NCBI GenBank assembly: GCA_965228545.1 | Contig: OZ245822.1 | Location: 2,294,001 to 2,358,000, forward strand | Source: HXMU1420-13 sp965228545 | Lineage (GTDB): Bacteria > Bacteroidota > Rhodothermia > Balneolales > Balneolaceae | DNA: 64,000 nt | Direction of reading: 5' to 3' | In this document: piece by piece, positions 27,133 to 36,681 of the stretch | Layout: each line of letters begins with the position of its first letter | Position numbering within the stretch: the first letter of the stretch is position 1 | Notes under the pieces: generated by a model | Databases searched by the model: none | Told to the model about the DNA's origin: nothing | The model's input: only the letters and a program-made list of their open reading frames with translations | Position numbers and translations under genes: made by a program

Positions 27133-27600
27133 TTAATTCGAACGAACGGGTACACGAATCAAGCGCACTTCTTCTGAAGAAAATGCTAATTCTAAATCAA
27201 TGGTATCGCCTTCTGCTAGGTCCATCTCAGGGCGAATTATCATGATGTGAATTCCACCCGGTTTTAATTCAACACTAGACGTTGCAGGAACCGGAACAGC
27301 ACCCACCGGCCGCATCCCCATCATTCCGCCTTCCGCCTCAAAGCTTTCATGTATCTGAGTATCAGCTGCATTGGAGTAGCGCACAGATAACAACGTATCC
27401 GAATACGATTCGTTGTTTTTGATACTGAAATATGCTGCGGTCATCATTCCGGCGTTGGCAGGTCGTGCCCAGGCTTTAGTAATTTCGATGGAGGCATTAC
27501 CGATATATACCGTAGTTCTATCACTATTTTGTTTTTCTGATGAGCAGGCAAGTGCTGCTATAACCATTAGAACAATCAGCGGCTTTATGGAATGTTTCAT
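27133..27600 (-). CDS. PCu(A)C family copper chaperone lipoprotein
   Basis: 155 residues with a lipoprotein signal (IAALAC, Cys near 19). The core shows the PCu(A)C copper site: His in QIHESF, then MMGMRPV, then HIMI, i.e. the H-x(n)-M-x(n)-H-x-M pattern that binds Cu(I). AAYFSIKNN is the usual beta-strand near the start. These proteins deliver copper to the CuA centre of cytochrome oxidase with SCO. It overlaps the SCO gene by 4 bp, so they are translationally coupled. Confidence 0.93.
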   Translation of the reverse strand: MKHSIKPLIVLMVIAALACSSEKQNSDRTTVYIGNASIEITKAWARPANAGMMTAAYFSIKNNESYSDTLLSVRYSNAADTQIHESFEAEGGMMGMRPVGAVPVPATSSVELKPGGIHIMIIRPEMDLAEGDTIDLELAFSSEEVRLIRVPVRSN

Positions 27601-28169
27601 CGGCGAATTTTTTGGAAGTCTTCTACAATTAAGTTTGGAACCATTGGTTGGCTCCCCCCATATTCAATAATCACTCGAGATTTGGGGTCCATTACCATAA
27701 TCTTATCCGAATGATTTAAAAAATAGAGTTCATCTCCAGCCTCGGTGGTAGTTGTAAAAGAAACCTGAGTGCGAACCCTTAAGCTATCCATCAAAGCAGA
27801 AACGGTAGTAGTATCTCCGGTTATAAAGTCGAAGTTTTCATCAAGTCGGAATGCCGATTTGTATTCACTTAACTTCGAGGGAGTATCTCGCTCGGGATCA
27901 AAAGTAAATCCAAGAAAGTGAACGTCATCCGGTGAGCCCAACTCTTCTTTAATTTTGATCATATTTTGTGTGATTAACGGGCAAATATCGGGACAGTTGG
28001 TATACACAAAGCCCATTACCACATACTTGCCTTTGTAATCGTCGGGGAATGTTACCGACACACTATCTTGGGTGATTAGCTCAAAAGAGGCATCGTTCAA
28101 ATCGTCGATAACTTGCGTTCGCTGGCAGGCAAACAAGAGGAAAAATGATATAACCAGAGGTAGTCGCAT
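27597..28169 (-). CDS. SCO1/SenC family copper chaperone-thioredoxin protein
   Basis: 190 residues with a lipoprotein signal (FFLLFAC). The thioredoxin-like fold contains the CxxxC copper/redox site NCPDICPL and the GFTFDPERDTPSKL segment; the distal His lies in LNHSDKIMV. SCO proteins load copper into, or keep reduced, the CuA site of cytochrome oxidase. It precedes the PCu(A)C gene with a 4-bp overlap. Confidence 0.95.
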   Translation of the reverse strand: MRLPLVISFFLLFACQRTQVIDDLNDASFELITQDSVSVTFPDDYKGKYVVMGFVYTNCPDICPLITQNMIKIKEELGSPDDVHFLGFTFDPERDTPSKLSEYKSAFRLDENFDFITGDTTTVSALMDSLRVRTQVSFTTTTEAGDELYFLNHSDKIMVMDPKSRVIIEYGGSQPMVPNLIVEDFQKIRR

Positions 28170-28215
28170 CGATGTTTTGTTGATGAATAATTTTGCATTA
28201 TAAATTAATAAAACC

Positions 28216-28230
28216 CGGCTTTAATAGCCG
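28216..28230 (-). terminator. Weak terminator after the 28276-28725 gene
   Basis: Short CGGCT / AGCCG stem with a 5-nt loop, followed on the minus strand by GGTTTTATTAATTT. Modest stem length makes this tentative. Confidence 0.45.
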
Positions 28231-28275
28231 TTAATTAATGCGAATAACCCAAAAGAAGGATATGCAAAAAGTTGG

Positions 28276-28725
28276 CTACAAATTCAGGAACCAGATCCCA
28301 AAACTGATAATAATCGAAGCTAGCATTAAAAAGTAAGCTTGTTTAACCGGTTTGTCGGGCAACAACGTTTCGATAGGGTGTTCGTCAATAAATTGCATCA
28401 ACTCCGACCGTATTTCCTTTTCTTGATCGTTTAATATTTCTTCGCTTTGAGCTAGCAGTTCGGCTCGGTTTTTTAATTCTTCTACTTGCTGATTGAGAAA
28501 CTCAGCGATGGTTAGTTCATCAATTTTTGCAAGTCCGCTTATGATAAGATACGCCGGGATACCTACCATGAAAATAGCTATGGCCACTAATGATTTATCA
28601 TACACCGAGAGATCAACAAACAAGCCAAGCACCATACTAATCATAGCGGCTAAACCCATAATGCAAAGTAAAGCGCTTAAAATAAGGCGTAATTTCCAGT
28701 TATTTAATGCTTTAGTGAGTATCAA
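28276..28725 (-). CDS. Membrane protein of unknown function with coiled coil
   Basis: 149 residues. Two membrane helices (about 13-37 and 44-62) are followed by a charged, Glu/Leu-rich stretch (70-110: FLNQQVEELKNRAELLAQSE and onward) predicted to form a coiled coil, and a third helix at the C-terminus (130-147). I do not recognise a family. It lies 15 bp after the M14 carboxypeptidase gene in the same direction and is probably in its operon. Confidence 0.65.
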   Translation of the reverse strand: MILTKALNNWKLRLILSALLCIMGLAAMISMVLGLFVDLSVYDKSLVAIAIFMVGIPAYLIISGLAKIDELTIAEFLNQQVEELKNRAELLAQSEEILNDQEKEIRSELMQFIDEHPIETLLPDKPVKQAYFLMLASIIISFGIWFLNL

Positions 28726-28740
28726 TAGTAAGCGTTTAAT

Positions 28741-29994
28741 TTAGTTTGCAGCATTCCATTCGTCTAACAAAATACGCATTAGGGAATTTGCGGAATGTAC
28801 ACCAAGTTTTTGGATTTGGTCAATGGGTAATTCATCACTTACTTCAAATGTAAGGGCATCTGAACCAAAGGTATGGAAGAGCCAATTTTTGGCGATGGGC
28901 GAAGAAGTGTCAAACTCCTCGGCAACAAAATTCAATTCAGCTAACTCGGTACTTACAACTTCGAACCAGCGCTGTGTTACATTATCCGGCGTAGTTACTA
29001 CTTCTTCATTAATTGGATAGAAAATGTTCTCGTTGGTCGAGTGGAAATCGATACCGTAATACACGCGCTTTGTTGGATCGTTTAGCATAGGGGTAAGAGC
29101 AGCGCGCACTGCTTTTGTTTCGGGTTGATTGAAGTTTTGCCAATCACGATTTAAATCAACGCCCATAGCGTTGTGGCGCCAATGTCCATTAACCACCCCA
29201 TCGGGATTGAGCATTGGATAGGCTTTGATAACAAAATGCTTCCGAAATTCAGTAGCCAATTCTGAGTTGCTGATGAGTGTATTGAAAAAGTAACGATAAG
29301 CCAGAAAGCCGGAAAACTCTGGTGGGTGTTGGCGGCTGATAAGTACAAGCACTCCGGCCTCATCAACGGAAGTCTCATCTGCGGTAAATTCTAGAATAGC
29401 TCGTTCTTGATTGGAAAAGCCAACAGTATCCACAGAAATAAAATTTTGTGTAAACGTTTGCGACTCGAGTAAGAGCTCAGAATAACGGCTGTTTTCAAGA
29501 AAATGTGCCGAAATAGTTTGGGGCTCACGTTCTAAATACAAGCTAAAAGTGGTGCTGCCGTTGGTTGAGTCGTATTCGGCATCGGTGATAATATGCGTTG
29601 CCGACAAACTACCCATGCTGCGATATACTTTGGGTAGGTATCGATGCCGGCCTTGTTTATACGCCAGTCTCAGGTTGATGGCAAAGGGTTCGTCGGCCCA
29701 AATTTTAAACGCATACCATGGGCTGTTATTAATAGGATAATTTTCGGGCTCGATGAGCACTTCGTAAGTGGTTTCATCTACTTGATAGAAATCTACTGCG
29801 CGAGCACTTTCAAATTCGTTGCTTAGCCAAACTCTGGGGTCGCCGGCCCCAATAACCCGGCGCTTTTGCGGGGTAATTTCTTTTCCTACAGTGTTGGTAA
29901 CTCCGGGAGGATCGTACGAGAATCCTGTAAACTCCTGTGTTGATTTGCAGGAGATTAAGATTATCGAAACAAATAACAGTAACTTCAGTTTCAT
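28741..29994 (-). CDS. M14 family zinc carboxypeptidase lipoprotein
   Basis: 417 residues with a lipoprotein signal (IILISC). An N-terminal beta domain (residues 40-190) precedes the catalytic domain. The zinc site follows the M14 pattern: SRQHPPEFSG gives His and Glu ligands, YPMLNPDGVVNGHWRHNAMGVDLNRDW is the conserved substrate-binding stretch, and IDFHSTNENIF carries the third His. A Glu in LTFEVSDELP fits the catalytic Glu. The layout of an N-terminal beta domain before the peptidase resembles cytosolic carboxypeptidases, though this one is exported. Substrate unknown. Confidence 0.88.
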   Translation of the reverse strand: MKLKLLLFVSIILISCKSTQEFTGFSYDPPGVTNTVGKEITPQKRRVIGAGDPRVWLSNEFESARAVDFYQVDETTYEVLIEPENYPINNSPWYAFKIWADEPFAINLRLAYKQGRHRYLPKVYRSMGSLSATHIITDAEYDSTNGSTTFSLYLEREPQTISAHFLENSRYSELLLESQTFTQNFISVDTVGFSNQERAILEFTADETSVDEAGVLVLISRQHPPEFSGFLAYRYFFNTLISNSELATEFRKHFVIKAYPMLNPDGVVNGHWRHNAMGVDLNRDWQNFNQPETKAVRAALTPMLNDPTKRVYYGIDFHSTNENIFYPINEEVVTTPDNVTQRWFEVVSTELAELNFVAEEFDTSSPIAKNWLFHTFGSDALTFEVSDELPIDQIQKLGVHSANSLMRILLDEWNAAN

Positions 29995-30111
29995 AATAAG
30001 AGTAATCGTTTACGTTTAAAATAGAAAGCAATTCCATGCTTTTAAACTTTTAAACTGCGTTTTATTAAAGAAAAGATAAGAGTATACTGTTAAGCAATTT
30101 CAATTCATATT

Positions 30112-32100
30112 TTGGTAATAAATTCGTACAGAAATAGCTTTTTTGCCTTCGTCAGTTTCTTTTTTTTGATCGGGTTTACAGCACAAGTTTATGCCCAGGA
30201 AGAAGATCCTGCTCGCATCTGGAATGTTGAAATTGAAGGAAATCAGCAGTTCGAGGATTTGGTGATAAAACGGTATATCGCTAACGAGCGCCCTGCCTTA
30301 CTTAAACGAATTTTCGCGCGAAGATCGGCAGGGATGGAGGTGGATTTTTTTGAGATTCGAAAAGATGTTATACGGATTGAACGATTCTACCAACGCCGCG
30401 GATACCCTTTTGTTGAAGTACGATTTGAATTAACCAACGACGGCTCTCCGGATAGAAAAGAACTTACTTTTGTGATAAGTGAAGGAGCTCCTCTTATCAT
30501 CAGCTCGGTGGAAATTGAAATAAACTCCGATGAACAAACAAAAAACTTCATCCTCGAACATTCAGAATATAAGCGGACGGTAAATCGAGTGCCTTTTAGA
30601 GAAGGAAGGCGTTTTCAGCAAATAGAAGAATCAGAAGTGGTAGGTACCTTTACCCGAACATTAAAGAATATTGGCTTTGTATATGCAAACACTACAGTGG
30701 CAATTGAGGTTGATACGCTGGCTAACGAAGCCAATATTACGATCAAAAATACGCCGGGACCTCGAACTAGAATTACTTCGGTAAATATTGAGGGCAATGA
30801 GTCGCTTGATGATGAAATTATTCTCCGCGAAACGGGGCTCAAAATGGGTGCTTATTATTCTGAAAATGATATTAGAGATGCACAGCGAGAAGTTTTTAAG
30901 CACCATCTATTTCGCCTAGCGCTTATGTCGGTACCCGATCAAACCAAAGATTCTACACTTGCCTTGAATCTTCGGGTGAAAGAACTGTCGTTACGCTCAT
31001 GGCGAAATCGCTTTGGAATAGGCGATTTCGACCGCTTAGATGAAAGGCTGCGATTTGGGAATTCCTGGAAACTGTTACGCGCCCAAACCACGTGGGTACA
31101 TCGTAATGTGGGTGGCTTGGGAACTCAATTTAGTACCACAGCGAAAGTTTCCTTTTACGAGAAAGAGTTCAGCGCAGAGTATCTCATTCCGTATGTATTC
31201 AACACCAAAAGCAGTTTAAATATCAGCCCCTTTATCGAAAACCGTATCGAGCCTTCGTACTCAATTACAACCGGCGGTTTGATTAACACACTTGGGTATG
31301 AATACAATAGGAGCCTTACCGGAACTTTTTCTTACGAGTTTGCCCTAAATAACGAGTACGATATCACCAACGATGGAGACGTAGATGTAAGCGAGGTACT
31401 GCCGGATAGCGTTCTTAACTACAATATTTCAAGTTTTTCGTTTAACATGTACTACGCACGGGGATTGAGCAGGGGCAGGCGAGGGTTAATAATACAGCCA
31501 TATCTAGAATTATCAGGATTGTTTGGCGAGTCAACCTTCAGCTTTCAAAAAGCTGCATTAGATGTACGTAAATATACCGAGCTTAATAATAAACTTGTGC
31601 TTGCTACCAGAGTTCAGGCTGGTGTAATTTACTATTCGAAACAAGATTCGCTACCGGCTGATATTGAATTTTACGCTGGGGGAACAGCCTCGGTACGAGG
31701 TTTCAGCAGGCGGGAGTTGGGCCCGAAACGAGCTATTGTAAACGAGCCCCGTGCCGGCTCGAGGCAACAATCGGTAACATTTGTACCTGTTGGCGGTAAA
31801 GCAATGTTCACCTTTAATGTTGAATTACGGCAACAACTAGATCGTCTGCTTAAAGGTTTTGGCGTGGCTACCTTTCTTGATGGCGGGCAAGTTTGGTCGG
31901 GGTTGCAGAGTTTAAATAGCCGGGAAATACAATATAGTACGGGCGGTGGAATTCGCTACCAAACACCCATTGGTCCCATTCGGATTGATCTGGCGTATGT
32001 GTTAAACCCCACCGATCAGGATTTAGATATTTTAGATGGTATTCAGGATGTAGCAGGCAGGCGATGGAGAATTCACTTTAGTTTGGGGCAGGCATTTTAA
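30112..32100 (+). CDS. Omp85 family outer membrane protein (TamA-like)
   Basis: 662 residues. Signal peptide ends near VYAQEE; three POTRA-like domains follow (IWNVEIEGNQQFEDLVIKRY; ISSVEIEINSDEQTKNF; ITSVNIEGNESLDDEIILRETG), then a 16-stranded barrel with the Omp85 VRGF-type motif in GGTASVRGFSRRELGP. It starts from TTG: no ATG is in frame before the stop at 30091. The stop codon overlaps the ATG of the TamB-like gene (TAATG), so the pair is coupled. Together they match the TAM module that moves proteins or lipids to the outer membrane. Confidence 0.9.
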   Translation: MVINSYRNSFFAFVSFFFLIGFTAQVYAQEEDPARIWNVEIEGNQQFEDLVIKRYIANERPALLKRIFARRSAGMEVDFFEIRKDVIRIERFYQRRGYPFVEVRFELTNDGSPDRKELTFVISEGAPLIISSVEIEINSDEQTKNFILEHSEYKRTVNRVPFREGRRFQQIEESEVVGTFTRTLKNIGFVYANTTVAIEVDTLANEANITIKNTPGPRTRITSVNIEGNESLDDEIILRETGLKMGAYYSENDIRDAQREVFKHHLFRLALMSVPDQTKDSTLALNLRVKELSLRSWRNRFGIGDFDRLDERLRFGNSWKLLRAQTTWVHRNVGGLGTQFSTTAKVSFYEKEFSAEYLIPYVFNTKSSLNISPFIENRIEPSYSITTGGLINTLGYEYNRSLTGTFSYEFALNNEYDITNDGDVDVSEVLPDSVLNYNISSFSFNMYYARGLSRGRRGLIIQPYLELSGLFGESTFSFQKAALDVRKYTELNNKLVLATRVQAGVIYYSKQDSLPADIEFYAGGTASVRGFSRRELGPKRAIVNEPRAGSRQQSVTFVPVGGKAMFTFNVELRQQLDRLLKGFGVATFLDGGQVWSGLQSLNSREIQYSTGGGIRYQTPIGPIRIDLAYVLNPTDQDLDILDGIQDVAGRRWRIHFSLGQAF

Positions 32101-35100
32101 TGGCAGATAATCAGCAACATAGTTACGCATGGATTAAACCAACCGCTATTACCATAATGGTGTTGGTTGGGGTATATCTGGGTGGTGCTTGGTTGCTTCA
32201 AAGTGATTGGTTGCTCAATGTTATTGAAGAAAAAATTGAAGAAACAGCATCAGATATTCTTGAGGCGGAGGTAAATATCAGAAATATCGAAGGCGAGCTA
32301 CTTTCTAACCTCACCATAAGAGGGCTAAGCTGGAAGAAAGCGGAGAATGAAATCGAAATCGGAGAGATTCGATTAGATTATACTGTGAAAGAACTACTTT
32401 TTGGAGATGTGAACGTACGTGGAGTATACCTTGATTCTATACGAGCCTCGTTTATTAATCCCAAGGCAGAGGAATTAATTCCACCGAGTAACGAAGCAGA
32501 AAATGACTATACCTTTGTGGTCGATTTATTTTCGATCAGCGATTTGCGCACTCAATACAGAGACGATGATTACTTCAAAGATACAGCGTTGGTAGTTAAC
32601 AATTTCCAGCTGGCATCATCGCTTAAAATTGGCAAGAGTAATGCTGTTACAATACAAGATGTTTCATTTGCTATCGAAAGTGGAAAACTACCCGGCGATT
32701 TGCTTGTTGGATTGCAGGGCGCTGTGAATGACGAAACCATCCGGTTAAACGATATTGTGCTGAAAATAGGCGCAACCATACTCAACGGGCAGGTAGATGC
32801 AAATTTGAATAATGAAGAAGTGGATAGCCGTTTTACCGGTAACCCGGTGTATCAACAAACTATTACTACTTGGACCAATCAAGTATTAAATGCCGATGAT
32901 ATTGACCTTGAGGTAAGCCTTGAAGGTAGCTTTACTGAATTTGAAATAATGGTGGCAGTAAGCAGTGAAAACATACAACAGGGCAAAATCAAGGCGAATT
33001 TAGTGTCTGATCCAAGCTGGACAGTAAATACCCTTGAACTAACTGCTTCGTATCTGAATTTTGATCAAGTACTGAACGACAGCACATACGCGGCGGTGGG
33101 CCCCATCCAAGTGCGTTGGGATGGAATCATCCGCCCGGCAGAAAATGAGTATACCGGCGAATGGACGTCCGAGTTTTTTAACTCAAGATGGAATGATTAT
33201 CAATTATCCAGCGTGCAATGGAAAGGATCAGTGGATGACGGTGAAGTGATATCTACACTAACTGCCCAAACAGAAGATAATGAGCGAATATTTGCAGAAG
33301 CCGAAGTTAAAGAATTGTTTGAAGAATCGCCGGATTGGGCCGTTGAGTATGAACTGGCGAATATCAATCCTCAAACGTGGACAGGCGACAAAAGCCTTAG
33401 TGGGGCGATTACGGTATCAGGTAAATTGAATGGGTTTGGATGGGCGATTCCGGATTCGGGCTGGACCTACTCGTTAATGAACCAACGTTTGAATGAAAGT
33501 GAGATAATACCACTTCGGATGTATAGCCAAGAAATTGCCAAGTTGAAATTAAAAGGTGAACTAGGCAAACTCAAAACCGTGATCGATTTTTATGCAGCGC
33601 AACAGGAAAACACTCTAACCGGCGATTTTCAAGCAACTAATATATTTGATGAGACTCCGCAATACAGCTATTTCTTAGAGTTTGATTCGATCAATGCAGG
33701 AAGCTTGCTATCATTAGAGGGTAATTCTACCAATATTAACGGAAATTTTTATGGTATTGGTAATGGTAAAACGCTGGAAAAAATGAACTTGTTCGGTACT
33801 TTATCCATTACTGACAGCGAAATTAATGAAGCCCGGCTAGACACTTTTAAAAGTACAATCAACCTTAATGAAGGCCTGTTAATTCTAAAAGAAGGTACCA
33901 TCAATAGCGAAATTGCAGAAGGTAGCATTCAAGGACAACGTAATTTGTTTGATATATCCGATCCCGAAAATCGTTTAAATTTAAACTTAGAATTGTTGAA
34001 TACACAACCACTAGCCGGATTCTTTGGGTTAAGCACCTTACACGCCTCCGGTACACTAACGGGAGAGATTACCGAGGTTCAGGATCAAGGTTTAGAAGGC
34101 CGTTTTGATTTGAAACTATCTGATATTTTGGTCGATTCTATGTTTAAAGCAATTTCGGTAAATGGCGATGCAACGCTGGGGCTGGGTGAAAGTATCGATT
34201 TTAAAGGGGGCTTTTCGATCGAAGAGCCGCGTTTACAAGAGGTAGCATTGCAAGACATTGTAATGAGTTTGGATGGGAGCACCACTTCTGATACGCTAAC
34301 CGCAGATTTGGATATTACTATAACCGGTAGCGAGCGAGGTCGATTAGAACAGAAAGCAGAAATCACGAAAGATCTTAATAAGTTACTGATGGATGTACGG
34401 TTTACGCAGTTTGATTTTATTGCCTCAGAATCTAATCTGGTGCTTCAGAAACCGTATAACCTGCGCATCTCGCAAGAGGGGTTTGGAACCGATACACTTG
34501 TGCTTTTATCCCCAAATGGCGCCTTTCTTGAGTTTTCGATCCCATACATTAGTGAGTTAGATAAAGAAGTAAATTTACGGGGAAGTAATTTTGACCTGGG
34601 TTTGATTCAGGAAATTATACTTGGTGAACGGTTTTTGGACGGTTTGTTGTCTGGAGAGATTGAATATCGCCAGCAGGATGAGATAACTACAGGGAATGGA
34701 AATGCGGTGATAAGTACCATCAACTACAAAGGAACTACAGCCGATAGTGTGGTTGCGCGGTTTGTTATCGAAAACGAACGGCTACAGCTTGAAACTGCAG
34801 TAAACTGGGATGGCAGGGAAATGATTTCAGGGTCAGCGAATTTACCATTTGTTACGGATACCGATAATCTGAACGATGAATTTTATAGCCAGGAAGTGGT
34901 AGGATCGCTAACAATAAAGCCTACAAACTTAAATAAGTTTAAAAATCTGTTAGCAGAAGCAGGTATCGAAAATACCACGGGGATTGCCTCCTTTAATAGT
35001 TCGATGAGTGGAACCGCCGGAACACCTTCATTTACCGGGCAAATAACCTTCGATGATCCTGTGCTCTCCGGAATCTCAATTAATACCATCACCACTGACT

Positions 35101-36551
35101 TTAATTACAGTGCCGAGCGACAAATGCTGGATGTACAAACCGAAATATTTGCCGCTAACACATCGGCAGCGGAAGTATCCATAGCATATCCGTTTGAAAT
35201 CGACTTTACTACTTATGAGTTTAAGTTGCCCGGGCAAGATGACCGAATTGAAATTAAGGCAGTTAGTAATGATCTGAATTTGGCCCTTTTTGATGACTTC
35301 TTGGATCCCAACTACGTAAAAGCTCTAAAAGGACAATTAAACGCAGATATTGAGTTTAATGGCGTTATTGGTGATATAGAGCCCAACGGGTTTATCAGTT
35401 TGAAAAACGGGAGTTTTAAAGTTCCATTTTCGGGGATTCAGCTAAGAAATATCAATTCCGAAATTAAGGTAAATGCTCAAACACTTACCATCGAGCGTGT
35501 TTATGCCGAAAGTGGGCGAGGTCGGTTTTCGGCAAATGGAACGGCTACATTAGATGGTCTCTCTCCGTCTGATATAAACATAAAAACCAATGCACGGTTA
35601 TTTGAGGTTTCAAATACACGAGACATGAAATTGGCTATCGATTTAGATGCCGCCATGAAAGGAGAGTTGTTGCGACCGGAGTTATCGGGTAAGTTGATCG
35701 TAAACAGTGGCTATTACTACTTATCTAACTTCGGAGAAGAAGCCATTGAAGAGGTAGAACTCGAAGATGAAAAAATTGAATCGTTTGCGCCTTTTGATTC
35801 TCTTAGCATCGATATGACTCTGGAAATACGCCGCGATTTCTTTGTGCGGTCGCGCGACTACTTAGACTTAGAACTTGAGCCCATTGGCACTTTAGAGATT
35901 GCCAAAGAGCGAAATGAGGATGTGCGATTGTTTGGTTCTTTGAATGCAGATCAGGGCTATATTCGTCCACTCGGTAAACGCTTCGAAATTGAACGAGGCA
36001 TTTTTCAGTTTATTGGAGATTACGAAAATCCTGAGTTGGATATCCGAAGTGCTTATGTGCCGCAAACACGCCAGAAAGGGGAATCGGTGGTACTTTATTA
36101 TGTGATAACCGGCACAGCAGAAGAACCTGAATTTAGCTTCGAAAGTGAGCCCGAAATGGAGCAGTCGGATGTAATTTGCTACACTTTGTTCAACAAACCG
36201 TGTTATTCGCTCGATTCCTGGCAAAGCGTACTAGCAGAAGGTAACGATGCTACCGCTTTCCAGGCTTTAGCAGACGTGCTGCTCGATCAAGTAGAAACGC
36301 TTGCAACGCGCGAGTTAGGAGTAGATGTTGTTCAGATTGATAACTCTGGCCAAAACGGCGCAACAGCCATTAGAACGGGATGGTACCTAAACGAACGAAC
36401 CTTTTTTGCCATCATCAACGAGATAACCAGTTCAACCCCTAAAACACTCTTTGTGCTGGAATATATCTTAAACGAAAGCTGGGATTTGATTATCACCCAA
36501 GGCGATGATGCACGGCAGGGGATTGATGTGCGGTATCAATACGATTATTAA
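32100..36551 (+). CDS. TamB-like translocation and assembly module protein (AsmA/DUF490 type)
   Basis: 1483 residues. One N-terminal membrane helix (residues 14-31), then a very long beta-helical region built of alternating hydrophobic strands, and the conserved TamB C-terminal domain (GRFSANGTATLDGL, then FGSLNADQGYIRPLGKRF, IERGIFQFIGDYENPELDI and the final FFAIINEITS and SWDLIITQGDD). TamB spans the periplasm and forms a lipid-carrying groove that contacts the Omp85 partner, here directly upstream with a TAATG overlap. Confidence 0.92.
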   Translation: MADNQQHSYAWIKPTAITIMVLVGVYLGGAWLLQSDWLLNVIEEKIEETASDILEAEVNIRNIEGELLSNLTIRGLSWKKAENEIEIGEIRLDYTVKELLFGDVNVRGVYLDSIRASFINPKAEELIPPSNEAENDYTFVVDLFSISDLRTQYRDDDYFKDTALVVNNFQLASSLKIGKSNAVTIQDVSFAIESGKLPGDLLVGLQGAVNDETIRLNDIVLKIGATILNGQVDANLNNEEVDSRFTGNPVYQQTITTWTNQVLNADDIDLEVSLEGSFTEFEIMVAVSSENIQQGKIKANLVSDPSWTVNTLELTASYLNFDQVLNDSTYAAVGPIQVRWDGIIRPAENEYTGEWTSEFFNSRWNDYQLSSVQWKGSVDDGEVISTLTAQTEDNERIFAEAEVKELFEESPDWAVEYELANINPQTWTGDKSLSGAITVSGKLNGFGWAIPDSGWTYSLMNQRLNESEIIPLRMYSQEIAKLKLKGELGKLKTVIDFYAAQQENTLTGDFQATNIFDETPQYSYFLEFDSINAGSLLSLEGNSTNINGNFYGIGNGKTLEKMNLFGTLSITDSEINEARLDTFKSTINLNEGLLILKEGTINSEIAEGSIQGQRNLFDISDPENRLNLNLELLNTQPLAGFFGLSTLHASGTLTGEITEVQDQGLEGRFDLKLSDILVDSMFKAISVNGDATLGLGESIDFKGGFSIEEPRLQEVALQDIVMSLDGSTTSDTLTADLDITITGSERGRLEQKAEITKDLNKLLMDVRFTQFDFIASESNLVLQKPYNLRISQEGFGTDTLVLLSPNGAFLEFSIPYISELDKEVNLRGSNFDLGLIQEIILGERFLDGLLSGEIEYRQQDEITTGNGNAVISTINYKGTTADSVVARFVIENERLQLETAVNWDGREMISGSANLPFVTDTDNLNDEFYSQEVVGSLTIKPTNLNKFKNLLAEAGIENTTGIASFNSSMSGTAGTPSFTGQITFDDPVLSGISINTITTDFNYSAERQMLDVQTEIFAANTSAAEVSIAYPFEIDFTTYEFKLPGQDDRIEIKAVSNDLNLALFDDFLDPNYVKALKGQLNADIEFNGVIGDIEPNGFISLKNGSFKVPFSGIQLRNINSEIKVNAQTLTIERVYAESGRGRFSANGTATLDGLSPSDINIKTNARLFEVSNTRDMKLAIDLDAAMKGELLRPELSGKLIVNSGYYYLSNFGEEAIEEVELEDEKIESFAPFDSLSIDMTLEIRRDFFVRSRDYLDLELEPIGTLEIAKERNEDVRLFGSLNADQGYIRPLGKRFEIERGIFQFIGDYENPELDIRSAYVPQTRQKGESVVLYYVITGTAEEPEFSFESEPEMEQSDVICYTLFNKPCYSLDSWQSVLAEGNDATAFQALADVLLDQVETLATRELGVDVVQIDNSGQNGATAIRTGWYLNERTFFAIINEITSSTPKTLFVLEYILNESWDLIITQGDDARQGIDVRYQYDY

Positions 36552-36558
36552 TAGTAGT

Positions 36559-36676
36559 AACTTCCAAATTCCAAGGGAGCAAATTTCAAACAATTTCCAA
36601 TGTTGAAATTTGCTAAGAAGCTCTAAAACACCAAAAAATCTGTCCGATTGGAATTTAAACCTTGGAATTTGGAGTT
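36559..36676. repeat. Nested palindromic intergenic repeat
   Basis: Outer arms: AACTTCCAAATTCCAAGG (36559-36576) and its near-perfect reverse complement CCTTGGAATTTGGAGTT (36660-36676). Inner arms: GCAAATTTCAA (36579-36589) and TTGAAATTTGC (36603-36613), perfect. The whole forms a large cruciform between tamB and the convergent hydrolase gene. Such GGAATTTGG-rich palindromes recur in some Bacteroidota-type genomes, but no second copy is seen in this window. It may act as a bidirectional terminator. Confidence 0.8.
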
Positions 36677-36681
36677 TAAAA

